Under the pieces are notes generated by a model, which was not told the origin of the DNA, did no database searches, and was given only the letters and a program-made list of their open reading frames with translations. A stretch of DNA of 6,932 bases, from NCBI GenBank assembly GCA_031254675.1, contig JAIRTV010000318.1, positions 1 to 6,932 of the forward strand, written 5' to 3'. Of the stretch, positions 1 to 6,877 are shown one piece after another. Numbering within the stretch: the first letter of the stretch is position 1; the number at the start of each line of letters is the position of its first letter. A program made the position numbers and the translations under genes. The DNA comes from Planctomycetaceae bacterium. GTDB taxonomy: Bacteria > Planctomycetota > Planctomycetia > Pirellulales > Thermoguttaceae.

Positions 1-1
1 G

Positions 2-163
2 CTCATAAATGACATTCGCTTTTTTGGAAGTTGGCATCCGGGCGTTTGTAACGCCTTAGTTGGTGACGGTTCTATTCGGGCTCTTGGTATTACGACTCCC
101 GAATTATTACTGTTTCGACTGTCACATGTTTGTGACGGTTCAACGGTATCACTTCCTGATTGA
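2..163 (+). CDS. C-terminal fragment of a DUF1559 / H-X9-DG prepilin-like protein (5' end outside window)
   Basis: The reading frame is open from base 2 to a TGA at 161-163 and gives 53 residues. It contains FFGSWHPG followed by GDGSIRAL. The histidine (codon 35-37) is separated by exactly nine residues from the Asp-Gly pair (65-70), which is the H-X9-DG motif at the C-terminus of DUF1559 proteins. A second D-G pair near the end (134-139, CDGSTVSLPD) fits the usual 'R.DG..V' tail. DUF1559 proteins normally carry an N-terminal type IV pilin-like methylation helix and form very large families in planctomycetes; their role is poorly known, with surface or pseudopilin-like export usually assumed. 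The N-terminal part lies outside the window, so neither the pilin-like helix nor intactness can be checked. The Trp in 'SWHPG' and Leu-Val in place of the usual aromatic/Ala before the DG make it slightly divergent. The identification rests on the motif and its position at the protein end. Confidence 0.8.
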   Translation, partial: LINDIRFFGSWHPGVCNALVGDGSIRALGITTPELLLFRLSHVCDGSTVSLPD

Positions 164-232
164 TTTTGTATATAAACCTTTAATTATTTGTAATATGGGA
201 ACGTCTAAAAACCACTGACGAATACCATTTTC

Positions 233-293
233 TTGACAAGATAAACAGGATTTACCGGATTTTATTTGATTTTCATCTTGTAAATCTTGTCAA
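233..293. repeat. Imperfect inverted repeat built of 9-nt nnAC(A/C)(A/G)GAT units
   Basis: The outer arms are a perfect 10-bp inverted pair, TTGACAAGAT (233-242) and ATCTTGTCAA (284-293). After two mismatched positions the stem continues for seven more pairs (245-251 with 275-281, one G-T wobble), leaving a loop of about 23 nt. The left side reads as three consecutive 9-nt units, TGACAAGAT, AAACAGGAT and TTACCGGAT (234-260). The right side carries two inverted units, ATCTTGTAA (275-283) and ATCTTGTCA (284-292). No U-run follows on the plus strand, so it does not look like a standard terminator. From memory it resembles dispersed repeats of the 'ACAGGAT / ATCCTGT' type found between genes in many environmental bacteria; that likeness is recollection, not a search. 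It lies in the leader of the large secreted-protein gene, 61 bp before its start codon. Confidence 0.7.
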
Positions 294-341
294 AAAATAT
301 GTTTTTAGAAATTACCTGTTACTATTACGTTTACCAATTTT

Positions 342-347
342 AGGAGG
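342..347 (+). promoter_or_regulatory. Ribosome binding site of the 1228-residue protein gene
   Basis: AGGAGG lies six bases before the ATG at 354. It is a strong Shine-Dalgarno match and fixes the start, which gives a protein beginning with a hydrophobic export signal. No convincing -35/-10 pair was found in 164-341. TAATAT at 191-196 is a possible -10 element but has no matching -35. Confidence 0.85.
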
Positions 348-353
348 AAGATT

Positions 354-3300
354 ATGTTCATATTTTACAAATATTTGTTTCTGATATGTTTTTTATTTTT
401 GACGTTTGTTCCGAAATTTCAGATGTTCGGCGAAGAAATGGTCAAAACGGCGGCTGTTATCGGAACGGAATTACCACCCGATATGGTTCAATCGTTGGAA
501 CGTGCCGGATACACGATTGATTCCAAAGCAACAGAGTTTTCCATCCTTTTTATCGGCGGACGTCTTGACGATAAAAACGTAGCAAAAACAATTCTTGACG
601 CTGTTCAACACAGTAAAACAATTGTAATTGATATTCGTACCGCAACTCAATTCGCACCGGAATTGAATCCGATATTGCCTTTCAACGATTGGTCAATCAA
701 AGATCAACGTCTTTGTCGCAACAATATTGCTCTCAATTTCAAAGAACCGATCTCTTTCGAAAATGCGTACGATTTACATTTGCCCGGCGCATCCATCGAA
801 AATAGTCAACATCGGTATCTTTACCGCGATTACGAAAAACCGCTCAATAATTCCGACTGGCGAATTATTGCGTTTACACGTAACAGAATGCCTATTCTCA
901 TCGCCGGACGTACCGGAAATGCCGGAATTTATGTTTTGGGCGCACGTTGGAATGATCCGGCTCTGGTTAATTCACCAGGGGCAAAATTCTTTTTTGATGC
1001 CATTATCAAAAAAATAATCCAACCTCTTGACATTTCACAAAAACTTACAGAAACCGTTGAAATTTCAATACCGGAATTTCAGTCGGACGGTTTGTATATT
1101 TGTGCCAAAAATACAACAACGAAATCGGTACGTTTTGCATTAGGATATCAAATTACCAATTGGGAACGCGAAATTCTTAACGTCAAAACATTGGAAATAG
1201 AATTGAAACCAGAAGAGATGAAACAAATTCCGTTGCAAGAACGCGGAACATTCAAAGGACAACCGGATATTGCTGAACTCGGTAGCCGACTCCCTTATCG
1301 TCGAATCCGTGCCGGAATTTTAAGTTCAGACCGTTTATCTGTAACGAACGAAATTCGTCGGAATATTCTTGTTGCGCCGCCGGTTTCGATCTCGTTGGTC
1401 GAAAACGGCAACAATTGGTACGATGAAGCATTTTATGAAGAAATTGACAACGGTGCCGATGGAACTGTTGCGAAACGTTTTATCCAACCGACAGGAACGA
1501 TGTCGGAATTGACCATTCAAGTTAATAATCGTTTTGTTAATATTGCTCCTTTAGCGGAACCGCGTGACGAAAAAACGCCTGATAATCCAACCATTGAAGG
1601 ACTCAACGATCTTTCCTACTCTCGCGCTAATGTGCGACAAGACGGGAAAATGCAAGGCGGTTGGTGTGGTGGTGTATTGCCGGAACAAAATGTTTCACTC
1701 ACATGGTCAGATTCTGTTTTCGTTTCAGGAATTGGTTTGGAAGTTTACGGTCAGGAACGTCTGGAAGATCGGACTCAACCGAAAAATCTAATTTTGAAAA
1801 CAAAAAATCAGATATTGTTTCAGCAGGATCATCCTGTGTACATAACAAACGGTAGCCGAATGTATGCACGTTATTTTGAAACATTTCCAACAACCGGTAC
1901 AAAAAGGCTCGACATGGTCATGACGAAATTTCATCAGCAAGGAGTCGGAAGAATCAATCTCGGAGCGACAAATTGTTCCATAAAAGAATTGGAAATTTAT
2001 GGTTGGACGGTTGAGGATAAAACAGTAACAGATGGTGAACTGGAATTGACATCTTATGATTGTGTAACAGGAAAATCAACATTACTGAAAAAGGAACAGT
2101 TGAGCATTCCTGCCGGTTCACGGAAAGAAATAACCGTTCAAATTCCGGCATGTTCTGAATTTAAACCGATTCGTTACGATATTATTTATCGTCAGAATGG
2201 TAAAACGCTTGCTCAAACACAGTATGATGTTCTGTATATTCCGCCGAATCGCCTGAGTATTTTGAACAAAAAATCCTTGTACGATTGGGATGTGGGATTG
2301 CTTTGTACTCCGGGCTGGGTTCAGAACGGAGGTGATTTTGGTCTTGGGATGTTGGATTGGACACAAGGTTGGGGGGGAGTCCACGATAAAATCTGGGCTC
2401 TTGTTCATGGCGTGATGGAGACAGATTATCGTACAATTGATCAACCGGCTCGAATGTTGACAACGAATACGCGAAATTCTCATTACACGAATCCATGGCG
2501 TTATCTGCCGGATGGTTCTTACGGTTGGAATCTGATGATTCAAGGACTTCTGAAAAAAGCGGAAACCCGAAAAGTGAAACGATTATGGGTTATTGGTTCG
2601 GATCGCTGGAACGGCATTCCGATTGGTCATACATTCGGCTGGGATATGTTTGTTCGATTTGATCGGTTTCTTCGCGATCAGGGCGGCGAAGGTCTCAAAT
2701 CCCGAAGCCGCAAAGGAATTAGTAACGAAATTATGACACAATACGCCGATCAATGGCAACAATGGCATCTTGAAGAATACGCTAAAAAAATTACTGAGAC
2801 AAAAAATCTGTTTGCCGAACATGGAATTAAATGGATGTTCGAAACACATGGTTCGTTCCCTTTTGTCGGCGGAGAAATCGGCGACCGTTTGGGAGAAACA
2901 CATGCCGGAGTGGGTACTGATCTTTTTTGGGAATTGCGCCGCCAAGACCTTTATTGGAGTCTTGCCACACGATTCGCTGTGATTGCTGCCAATCCGAATC
3001 TTTCCAGCGGAATGTATAAGCAGTGGGGGTGGGTTAATTCGGAATCCAACAAATTCTGGTTTGCAAACAACGCTCCCGTCGAACCGGCACGTCGGCAATG
3101 GTACGGGACTTATTTTATGGGACGTGTCAACTCTGCCGGAACTTTCTTGCCGTATCATGTATTCGGTTACAGTTTGCAAGGCGGTGTTTCCACAAAATTT
3201 TATCAACACGAAATTGAAAATTCGTTACGTACATTTAATTTCACTCGTTTTGTTCGTCCTGAACAACCTGCCGGATATGGTTTTATTGTTTCGTGGGATT

Positions 3301-4040
3301 CTCATCTTCGCCGTATGACCACACAAGGCGGTTCGATGGGATTCGGTCTTTACGCAACAGGCGGTGAGAAAAATCAACTCGATTATCGTATGGGAAATCT
3401 TTACGAAACACTAATAAAAAATGGGTTACCTATTGGTTTTGTCAGTTCCAGTTACGCAATCCGAAACTGGAACGGAACAAATCCACTCATTCTGTTGGAC
3501 GCAAGCGATTGGCAGGGAACAGAATTGGAAACAGTTACGAAACTTTGGAAATCAGGAACACCGATTGTCGGATTCGGCGGTCTTGATCAAAGTTCGACCA
3601 CACTGAAATTCTGGACAGACGGAGCCGAAAAATTCAACGTCGGAACAATCGAATTTTTCGTGCGAAAAAACCAAAACGGAATACCGTTCATTTATTGTCC
3701 CTTTAACGACAACAAATTATCCGCTACGGATATTCCGGTTCTGATAAATACATTGATGAATCTATGCGGATTAAATATTACGATAACACCTCAATTGATT
3801 GTGAATCCGTTTATCAATAACGACGCTTTGTTTCTCGGACTCGGAACACTTTCCGATCAAAATGTTACGGCGAAAATACATCTTGATCCCGGACAATGGA
3901 ATGCGGCGTTAAAGGACACAAAGGTGAAAGTTATTGATCTTGAACATTTTCAAAATATTGTACCGGATACGGACGGCAGTTACACATTTCCCTTGCCGGC
4001 GGTTTCCGGAAAAATGTTACTCATTATGAAAGGAGAATAA
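354..4040 (+). CDS. Large Sec-exported multidomain protein, probable divergent glycoside hydrolase
   Basis: This 1228-residue protein has no family I can name with certainty. Residues 1-20 form a hydrophobic signal segment after few charges, with cleavage probably near residues 24-28. Residues 30-222 read like a Rossmann/GATase-like domain (AAVIGTEL..., SILFIGGRLDD, then ILIAGRTGNAGIYVLGARW). Residues 229-343 look like a beta-sandwich. Residues 344-551 look discoidin (F5/8C)-like and end in SIKELEIYGW. Residues 552-633 are another Ig-like sandwich. Residues 634 to about 1000 are Trp-rich and predicted to be a TIM-barrel-like core (RLWVIGSDRW at 743-752, WMFETHG at 827-833, FIVSWDSH ending at 984). 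Residues 1010-1150 resemble the GATase-like domain that follows the barrel in GH42-type enzymes, and a short beta domain ends the protein. Glu830 is a conceivable catalytic residue, but no second one is evident. It could instead be a carbohydrate-binding or structural protein. Its stop overlaps the next gene, pointing to a shared transcript. The glycosidase role is inferred from layout. Confidence 0.6.
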   Translation: MFIFYKYLFLICFLFLTFVPKFQMFGEEMVKTAAVIGTELPPDMVQSLERAGYTIDSKATEFSILFIGGRLDDKNVAKTILDAVQHSKTIVIDIRTATQFAPELNPILPFNDWSIKDQRLCRNNIALNFKEPISFENAYDLHLPGASIENSQHRYLYRDYEKPLNNSDWRIIAFTRNRMPILIAGRTGNAGIYVLGARWNDPALVNSPGAKFFFDAIIKKIIQPLDISQKLTETVEISIPEFQSDGLYICAKNTTTKSVRFALGYQITNWEREILNVKTLEIELKPEEMKQIPLQERGTFKGQPDIAELGSRLPYRRIRAGILSSDRLSVTNEIRRNILVAPPVSISLVENGNNWYDEAFYEEIDNGADGTVAKRFIQPTGTMSELTIQVNNRFVNIAPLAEPRDEKTPDNPTIEGLNDLSYSRANVRQDGKMQGGWCGGVLPEQNVSLTWSDSVFVSGIGLEVYGQERLEDRTQPKNLILKTKNQILFQQDHPVYITNGSRMYARYFETFPTTGTKRLDMVMTKFHQQGVGRINLGATNCSIKELEIYGWTVEDKTVTDGELELTSYDCVTGKSTLLKKEQLSIPAGSRKEITVQIPACSEFKPIRYDIIYRQNGKTLAQTQYDVLYIPPNRLSILNKKSLYDWDVGLLCTPGWVQNGGDFGLGMLDWTQGWGGVHDKIWALVHGVMETDYRTIDQPARMLTTNTRNSHYTNPWRYLPDGSYGWNLMIQGLLKKAETRKVKRLWVIGSDRWNGIPIGHTFGWDMFVRFDRFLRDQGGEGLKSRSRKGISNEIMTQYADQWQQWHLEEYAKKITETKNLFAEHGIKWMFETHGSFPFVGGEIGDRLGETHAGVGTDLFWELRRQDLYWSLATRFAVIAANPNLSSGMYKQWGWVNSESNKFWFANNAPVEPARRQWYGTYFMGRVNSAGTFLPYHVFGYSLQGGVSTKFYQHEIENSLRTFNFTRFVRPEQPAGYGFIVSWDSHLRRMTTQGGSMGFGLYATGGEKNQLDYRMGNLYETLIKNGLPIGFVSSSYAIRNWNGTNPLILLDASDWQGTELETVTKLWKSGTPIVGFGGLDQSSTTLKFWTDGAEKFNVGTIEFFVRKNQNGIPFIYCPFNDNKLSATDIPVLINTLMNLCGLNITITPQLIVNPFINNDALFLGLGTLSDQNVTAKIHLDPGQWNAALKDTKVKVIDLEHFQNIVPDTDGSYTFPLPAVSGKMLLIMKGE
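4031..4035 (+). promoter_or_regulatory. Ribosome binding site inside the end of the upstream gene
   Basis: AGGAG lies within the last codons of the 1228-residue gene, four bases before ATG 4040 and ten before the alternative ATG at 4046. Together with the TAATG overlap this suggests that translation of the second gene is coupled to the first. The spacing does not decide between the two starts, which differ by only two residues. Confidence 0.7.
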
Positions 4041-5101
4041 TGACCATGAAAAATTATCGAACAATTTTAACGGTACTGATGATCGTTTTATTTTTTGAAA
4101 CGTTCGCCATTGCGCAAGAGCGTCAGATACTTCTTGCTGTTTCAGAAAAGGCTGATCCGGCAATTAAAAATGCGGTTGTTCGTCTTAAAAACTGTTCTGT
4201 TTTTACTGCATTGACCGCTTGCGGCGGTGCGGCGGACACACAATATGTTACAATAGACAGCGAAACTCTTCTACCGGATTCCGCATTTCAACAAGCCGCG
4301 TACAATAATCTGGTGATTGTCGGTTTACCGGATCAGGATGCGTTACTTCAAAAGTGTTGGGGGCATCAGATTGGTCTCCGTTCCGGCGAAATCGAAGTGT
4401 TGGGTTACGGAAAATGGAAAGGCGATTTCGGAACAGTTGAATGTGATCGCAATCCGTTTCTCTATTCACTTCGAATCAAAGATCATCCGTATTCAACCAA
4501 CATCATTAAAATTTCCGGAACATCAGTTGCCGGAGTGATTCAAGCGGTTGAAGCGTTTCGAAACGGTTTATTGAACGGAATCGTTCCTGCCGGACAAGGA
4601 AAACTTATTGAAACATCTATTCTTGACTGCAAACCGGACTTTGTTGTTCCACCGTCATTGCCGAATGAACTTGACGAATTTCGGCAAATTGGTTGGACTC
4701 AGCCAAATGAAATAGAATATCGTGCGTATATTGATCTGGCAGGTTATCAACCGGAAAAATTATGGCGAATAAAATATGTGAAACCAAAAATATTCGATAA
4801 TGTCTCTGGAGAAAGTTGGGTTCATGGACTTCATCGTTTATCGTACGGAAATGCAGTAACGATTGCTCAGTTTGCTTCTGCGGAAGAAGCAACAAAAACA
4901 TGGAACGCACTCGGTCAATCAAACGGCGCTAAACTTGAAACGTTAAACTCGTTTGAGTGTTATCGATTTGAACAACCGACAGATGAAGCATTCGACAAAA
5001 GTTATGGAGATGTCCGGTATTTCGTCTCGGAAAAATATCTCATTGCTGTTTCTCTTCCTCAACAACAAACGGAATTACTGTTGAAAAATTATAAACGGTA
5101 A
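4040..5101 (+). CDS. Sec-exported protein of unknown function, coupled to the large protein
   Basis: I do not recognise a named family. The 353-residue product starts with a short basic region and a hydrophobic stretch (residues 8-22) and ends in the signal-peptidase-like site AIA|QE after residue 25. There is no lipobox, so it should be soluble in the periplasm or secreted. Residues 26-200 alternate beta and alpha. NNLVIVGLPDQDALL (89-103) and IKISGTSVAGVIQAVEAF (from about 156) recall the 'NLIVVG...I.I.G.s..G...A' pattern of S-layer-like or glycosidase-accessory domains. Residues 232-353 form a second part (KLWRIKYVKPKIFDN, then TIAQFASAEEATKTWNAL) that could be a small ferredoxin-like domain. 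The ATG overlaps the preceding stop by one base, so it is very probably made together with that protein and may act as its accessory or binding partner. Five Cys remain after processing (residues 52, 61, 105, 144 and 203), with one more near residue 312. The partnership is inference. Confidence 0.85.
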   Translation: MTMKNYRTILTVLMIVLFFETFAIAQERQILLAVSEKADPAIKNAVVRLKNCSVFTALTACGGAADTQYVTIDSETLLPDSAFQQAAYNNLVIVGLPDQDALLQKCWGHQIGLRSGEIEVLGYGKWKGDFGTVECDRNPFLYSLRIKDHPYSTNIIKISGTSVAGVIQAVEAFRNGLLNGIVPAGQGKLIETSILDCKPDFVVPPSLPNELDEFRQIGWTQPNEIEYRAYIDLAGYQPEKLWRIKYVKPKIFDNVSGESWVHGLHRLSYGNAVTIAQFASAEEATKTWNALGQSNGAKLETLNSFECYRFEQPTDEAFDKSYGDVRYFVSEKYLIAVSLPQQQTELLLKNYKR

Positions 5102-5106
5102 CGAAA

Positions 5107-5136
5107 TTTGTCCTTCCTATTTTTGATAGGAACAAA
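5107..5136. terminator. Hairpin in the convergent gap, possible bidirectional terminator
   Basis: TTCCTAT (5114-5120) pairs perfectly with ATAGGAA (5126-5132) around a TTTTG loop. Four more pairs (TTTG 5107-5110 with CAAA 5133-5136) extend the stem past a 3-nt bulge. Only a short, interrupted T-rich stretch follows on the plus strand, so termination strength is uncertain. It lies 6 nt after the stop of the second plus-strand gene and about 47 nt beyond the stop of the minus-strand oxidoreductase, where either or both transcripts would end. The stem is weak in GC. Confidence 0.5.
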
Positions 5137-5182
5137 ATTATTTCTGACACGCCGAACACCAAACCAAAATAACCGAACTTAT

Positions 5183-6475
5183 TTACAATTCCCAACCGCT
5201 TCGGCGTGGGTCGCTTAGCAATTTGTTTGCTTCAGCGTTGTCGGTTTTCATTTCTACGGCGTTCCACGTAATTTTCTTGCCAACACGAAACGCCACGCCA
5301 CCAAGTAAAACCGTTTCCGTCAACTTTCCGGCATAATCAAAATTACAAGTTGTATCGCCACCGTTTTTGATTGCGTTGAGCCATTCTTTGTGATGACCAA
5401 GCGATTTTGGAATGGACGGTTCGGGATGTTTTAATGTTTTGAAAAGTGCCTCTTCGCCATAAATTTTGAACTCGGAATAATTCGAAAGCAACACGCCATC
5501 CGTACCAACAAACAACACTCCGCCTCCGTTATAATTTTTCGGCATTGGGAAATCTTTGTAGAGTGCCGGTTTTGCGTTGTGGTCGTACCAGTAATATGTC
5601 AACGCTTCGTGTTTGTCGGTTTTGGGAAATTCATATTTGATTGTAAGATCAAGTTTGCAACAAACAGGATCAGGTTCGGGACCTTTTGCTTCAATAGTTG
5701 TCGGATATTCCAAGCCTAAAGCCCAGAATGGCAAATCACCATAATGACAACCAAAATCGCCGAGCGGTCCACTACCGAATTGCCAAAATGATCTCCAATT
5801 GCCGCCGAAGTAAGTCGGGTTGTAAGGCATTTCCGGTACAGGACCGAGCCATAAATCCCAGTCCAAATCTGGTGGAATTGGATGTGTTCCGGTTGGACGT
5901 GGTTTGTTACCCCAATTGGCACCAGCCCAAACGTGAACAGTTTGAACCGCTCCAATCACTCCCGCTTGAATATGCTCGACAACGCGACGATAATTTTCTC
6001 CTTCGTGAATTTGTGTTCCTTGTTGGGTTTTGAGATTTTTCTCTTTAGCAATTTTCTGCATAACGCGAATTTCATTGACATCGTGTGCCATTGGTTTTTC
6101 AACATAGCAATGGATACCCAACTTCATTGCCGCAACACAAATCGCAGCGTGTGTGTGATCTGGTGTTGAAACAACAATTGCGTCGAGTTTTTCACCGTCT
6201 CTTTCGAGCATTTGGCGGAAATCGACAAATCGATTTGCGGTTTTTACAGAATCGCCTACTTTATCGAGGAATGTTTTATTGACATCGCATAAAGCAACAA
6301 CATTTTCGCCTTGAATTGCGTTAAGATGTGCTCCGCCACGCATTCCCGAAACACCAACAAGCGCAACGTTAAGTTTTGAGTTGGTGTCGGCGGCGCGAAG
6401 AAACGCAGGTGCAGCAAATGCGGATACGGAAACTGTACCAACTGTTTTCAAAAAAGTACGACGTGTCTTTGTCAT
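5183..6475 (-). CDS. Tat-exported Gfo/Idh/MocA family NAD(P)-dependent oxidoreductase
   Basis: The family contains NAD(P)-dependent sugar or cyclitol dehydrogenases and related enzymes. Numbering from the chosen start (430 residues), TRRTFLK (4-10) followed by a hydrophobic stretch to about residue 28 is a twin-arginine signal with Thr for the usual Ser. The Rossmann fold begins at LNVALVGVSGMRGG (35-48), with Asp64 after the second strand and STPDHTH at 103-109. The EKP signature (126-128) carries the conserved lysine. GPLGDFGCHYGDLPFW (236-251) is the conserved D..xxH region of the C-terminal domain. HHKEWLNAI and FDYAGKLTETVLLGGVA (379-395) match the 'bacterial type' C-terminal domain, and the chain ends in RRSGWEL, as is typical of planctomycete members. 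The ATG at 6475 is preferred over the in-frame ATG at 6541 because it has the strong RBS and puts the Tat motif at the N-terminus. The gene is intact, of normal length, and convergent with the two-gene unit. Substrate unknown; GH109-like glycosidase activity is possible but not shown. Confidence 0.93.
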   Translation of the reverse strand: MTKTRRTFLKTVGTVSVSAFAAPAFLRAADTNSKLNVALVGVSGMRGGAHLNAIQGENVVALCDVNKTFLDKVGDSVKTANRFVDFRQMLERDGEKLDAIVVSTPDHTHAAICVAAMKLGIHCYVEKPMAHDVNEIRVMQKIAKEKNLKTQQGTQIHEGENYRRVVEHIQAGVIGAVQTVHVWAGANWGNKPRPTGTHPIPPDLDWDLWLGPVPEMPYNPTYFGGNWRSFWQFGSGPLGDFGCHYGDLPFWALGLEYPTTIEAKGPEPDPVCCKLDLTIKYEFPKTDKHEALTYYWYDHNAKPALYKDFPMPKNYNGGGVLFVGTDGVLLSNYSEFKIYGEEALFKTLKHPEPSIPKSLGHHKEWLNAIKNGGDTTCNFDYAGKLTETVLLGGVAFRVGKKITWNAVEMKTDNAEANKLLSDPRRSGWEL

Positions 6476-6483
6476 TTTAGTTT

Positions 6484-6488
6484 CTCCT
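6484..6488 (-). promoter_or_regulatory. Ribosome binding site that decides the oxidoreductase start
   Basis: On the minus strand AGGAG lies eight bases before the ATG at 6475. The in-frame ATG at 6541 would add 22 residues in front of the Tat motif and has no comparable site, so the shorter start is chosen. Confidence 0.85.
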
Positions 6489-6574
6489 AAATTTAAAACA
6501 GGAATCGTCCCAAATGTTGAACGATTACGAAGTGGATTCAATCTGTCGGATTGAGTGAACGCTATTCGACAAGT

Positions 6575-6604
6575 ATTTTACCATCTCACGAATATCAGAC
6601 GCAA
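6575..6604 (-). promoter_or_regulatory. Weak candidate sigma70-type promoter for the oxidoreductase gene
   Basis: Read on the minus strand, TTGCGT (6599-6604) is followed after 18 bases by TAAAAT (6575-6580). The -10 matches five of six consensus bases, but the -35 matches only three. Transcription would begin near 6568, giving a leader of about 93 nt. One copy of the TGAACG motif (6556-6561) would fall just downstream of that start. This is a pattern match only. Confidence 0.25.
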
Positions 6605-6694
6605 GTCCCCATAATTTTTCCTACCGCTCACAAGGTGTTTTTTTGTAACCATTCACGTTATTTTATGTATGTGCGTGAACGTTAATGAGATCTT

Positions 6695-6826
6695 TTAGAA
6701 ATGGAATGTCCGTCTCAATAAACCGAAAATAATCTTCGCTTGCTCGGAATTAATACGCCTAAGTTCGGTGTTTTCTCTTTCCAATTGCAATACCTTCGAC
6801 TCAACACTTTCAGGTAGGATTGTCAT
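6695..6826 (-). CDS. Possible small coiled-coil protein or transposase-N-terminus remnant (43 residues)
   Basis: The ORF runs from ATG at 6826 to TAA at 6695-6697. The frame stays open upstream of the ATG for about 15 codons to an in-frame TAA. Residues 8-33 are charged and helix-forming with a GCN4-like heptad pattern (V12, L15, N19, L22), in the stretch VLQLERENTELRRIN. Such a segment is common at the start of transposases such as IS66-type proteins, where a LERENAEL-like coiled coil precedes the rest of the enzyme, but nothing of a catalytic domain follows: the chain ends after LLRRTFHF. No Shine-Dalgarno sequence precedes the ATG. It may be a genuine small gene, a degraded mobile-element fragment, or chance; helix-like composition over 25 residues is the only positive evidence. 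Confidence 0.3.
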   Translation of the reverse strand: MTILPESVESKVLQLERENTELRRINSEQAKIIFGLLRRTFHF

Positions 6827-6877
6827 AACCGGATCATACAAATCACAAAAAAAAACACGCAATAGAGAATATTACCG

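Noticed and set aside
118..139. Hairpin GTCACA-TGTT-TGTGAC with extended pairing, considered as a terminator or CRP-like site
   Set aside because: It lies inside the coding end of the DUF1559 gene, has no U-run after it, and its half-sites are in the opposite order from a CRP operator (TGTGA-N6-TCACA).
63..141. Perfect 10-nt direct repeat GTGACGGTTC (63-72 and 132-141)
   Set aside because: Both copies lie in the same reading frame of the DUF1559 tail and encode D-G-S at the two conserved DG positions, so coding constraint explains them.
233..265. TTGACA at 233-238 as a -35 box for the large gene
   Set aside because: No -10 element is found at 16-18 nt; the nearest T/A-rich hexamer is 21 nt away, and the TTGACA is part of the inverted repeat.
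2371..2377. Run of seven G in the large gene, considered as a phase-variable tract or frameshift error
   Set aside because: The frame is intact and protein-like on both sides (QGWGGVHDK), and a G7 tract alone is weak evidence for slippage.
2583..3209. 208-codon open frame on the minus strand inside the large gene
   Set aside because: It is antisense to a well-supported coding region, has no RBS or recognisable domain, and its composition is that of a shadow frame.
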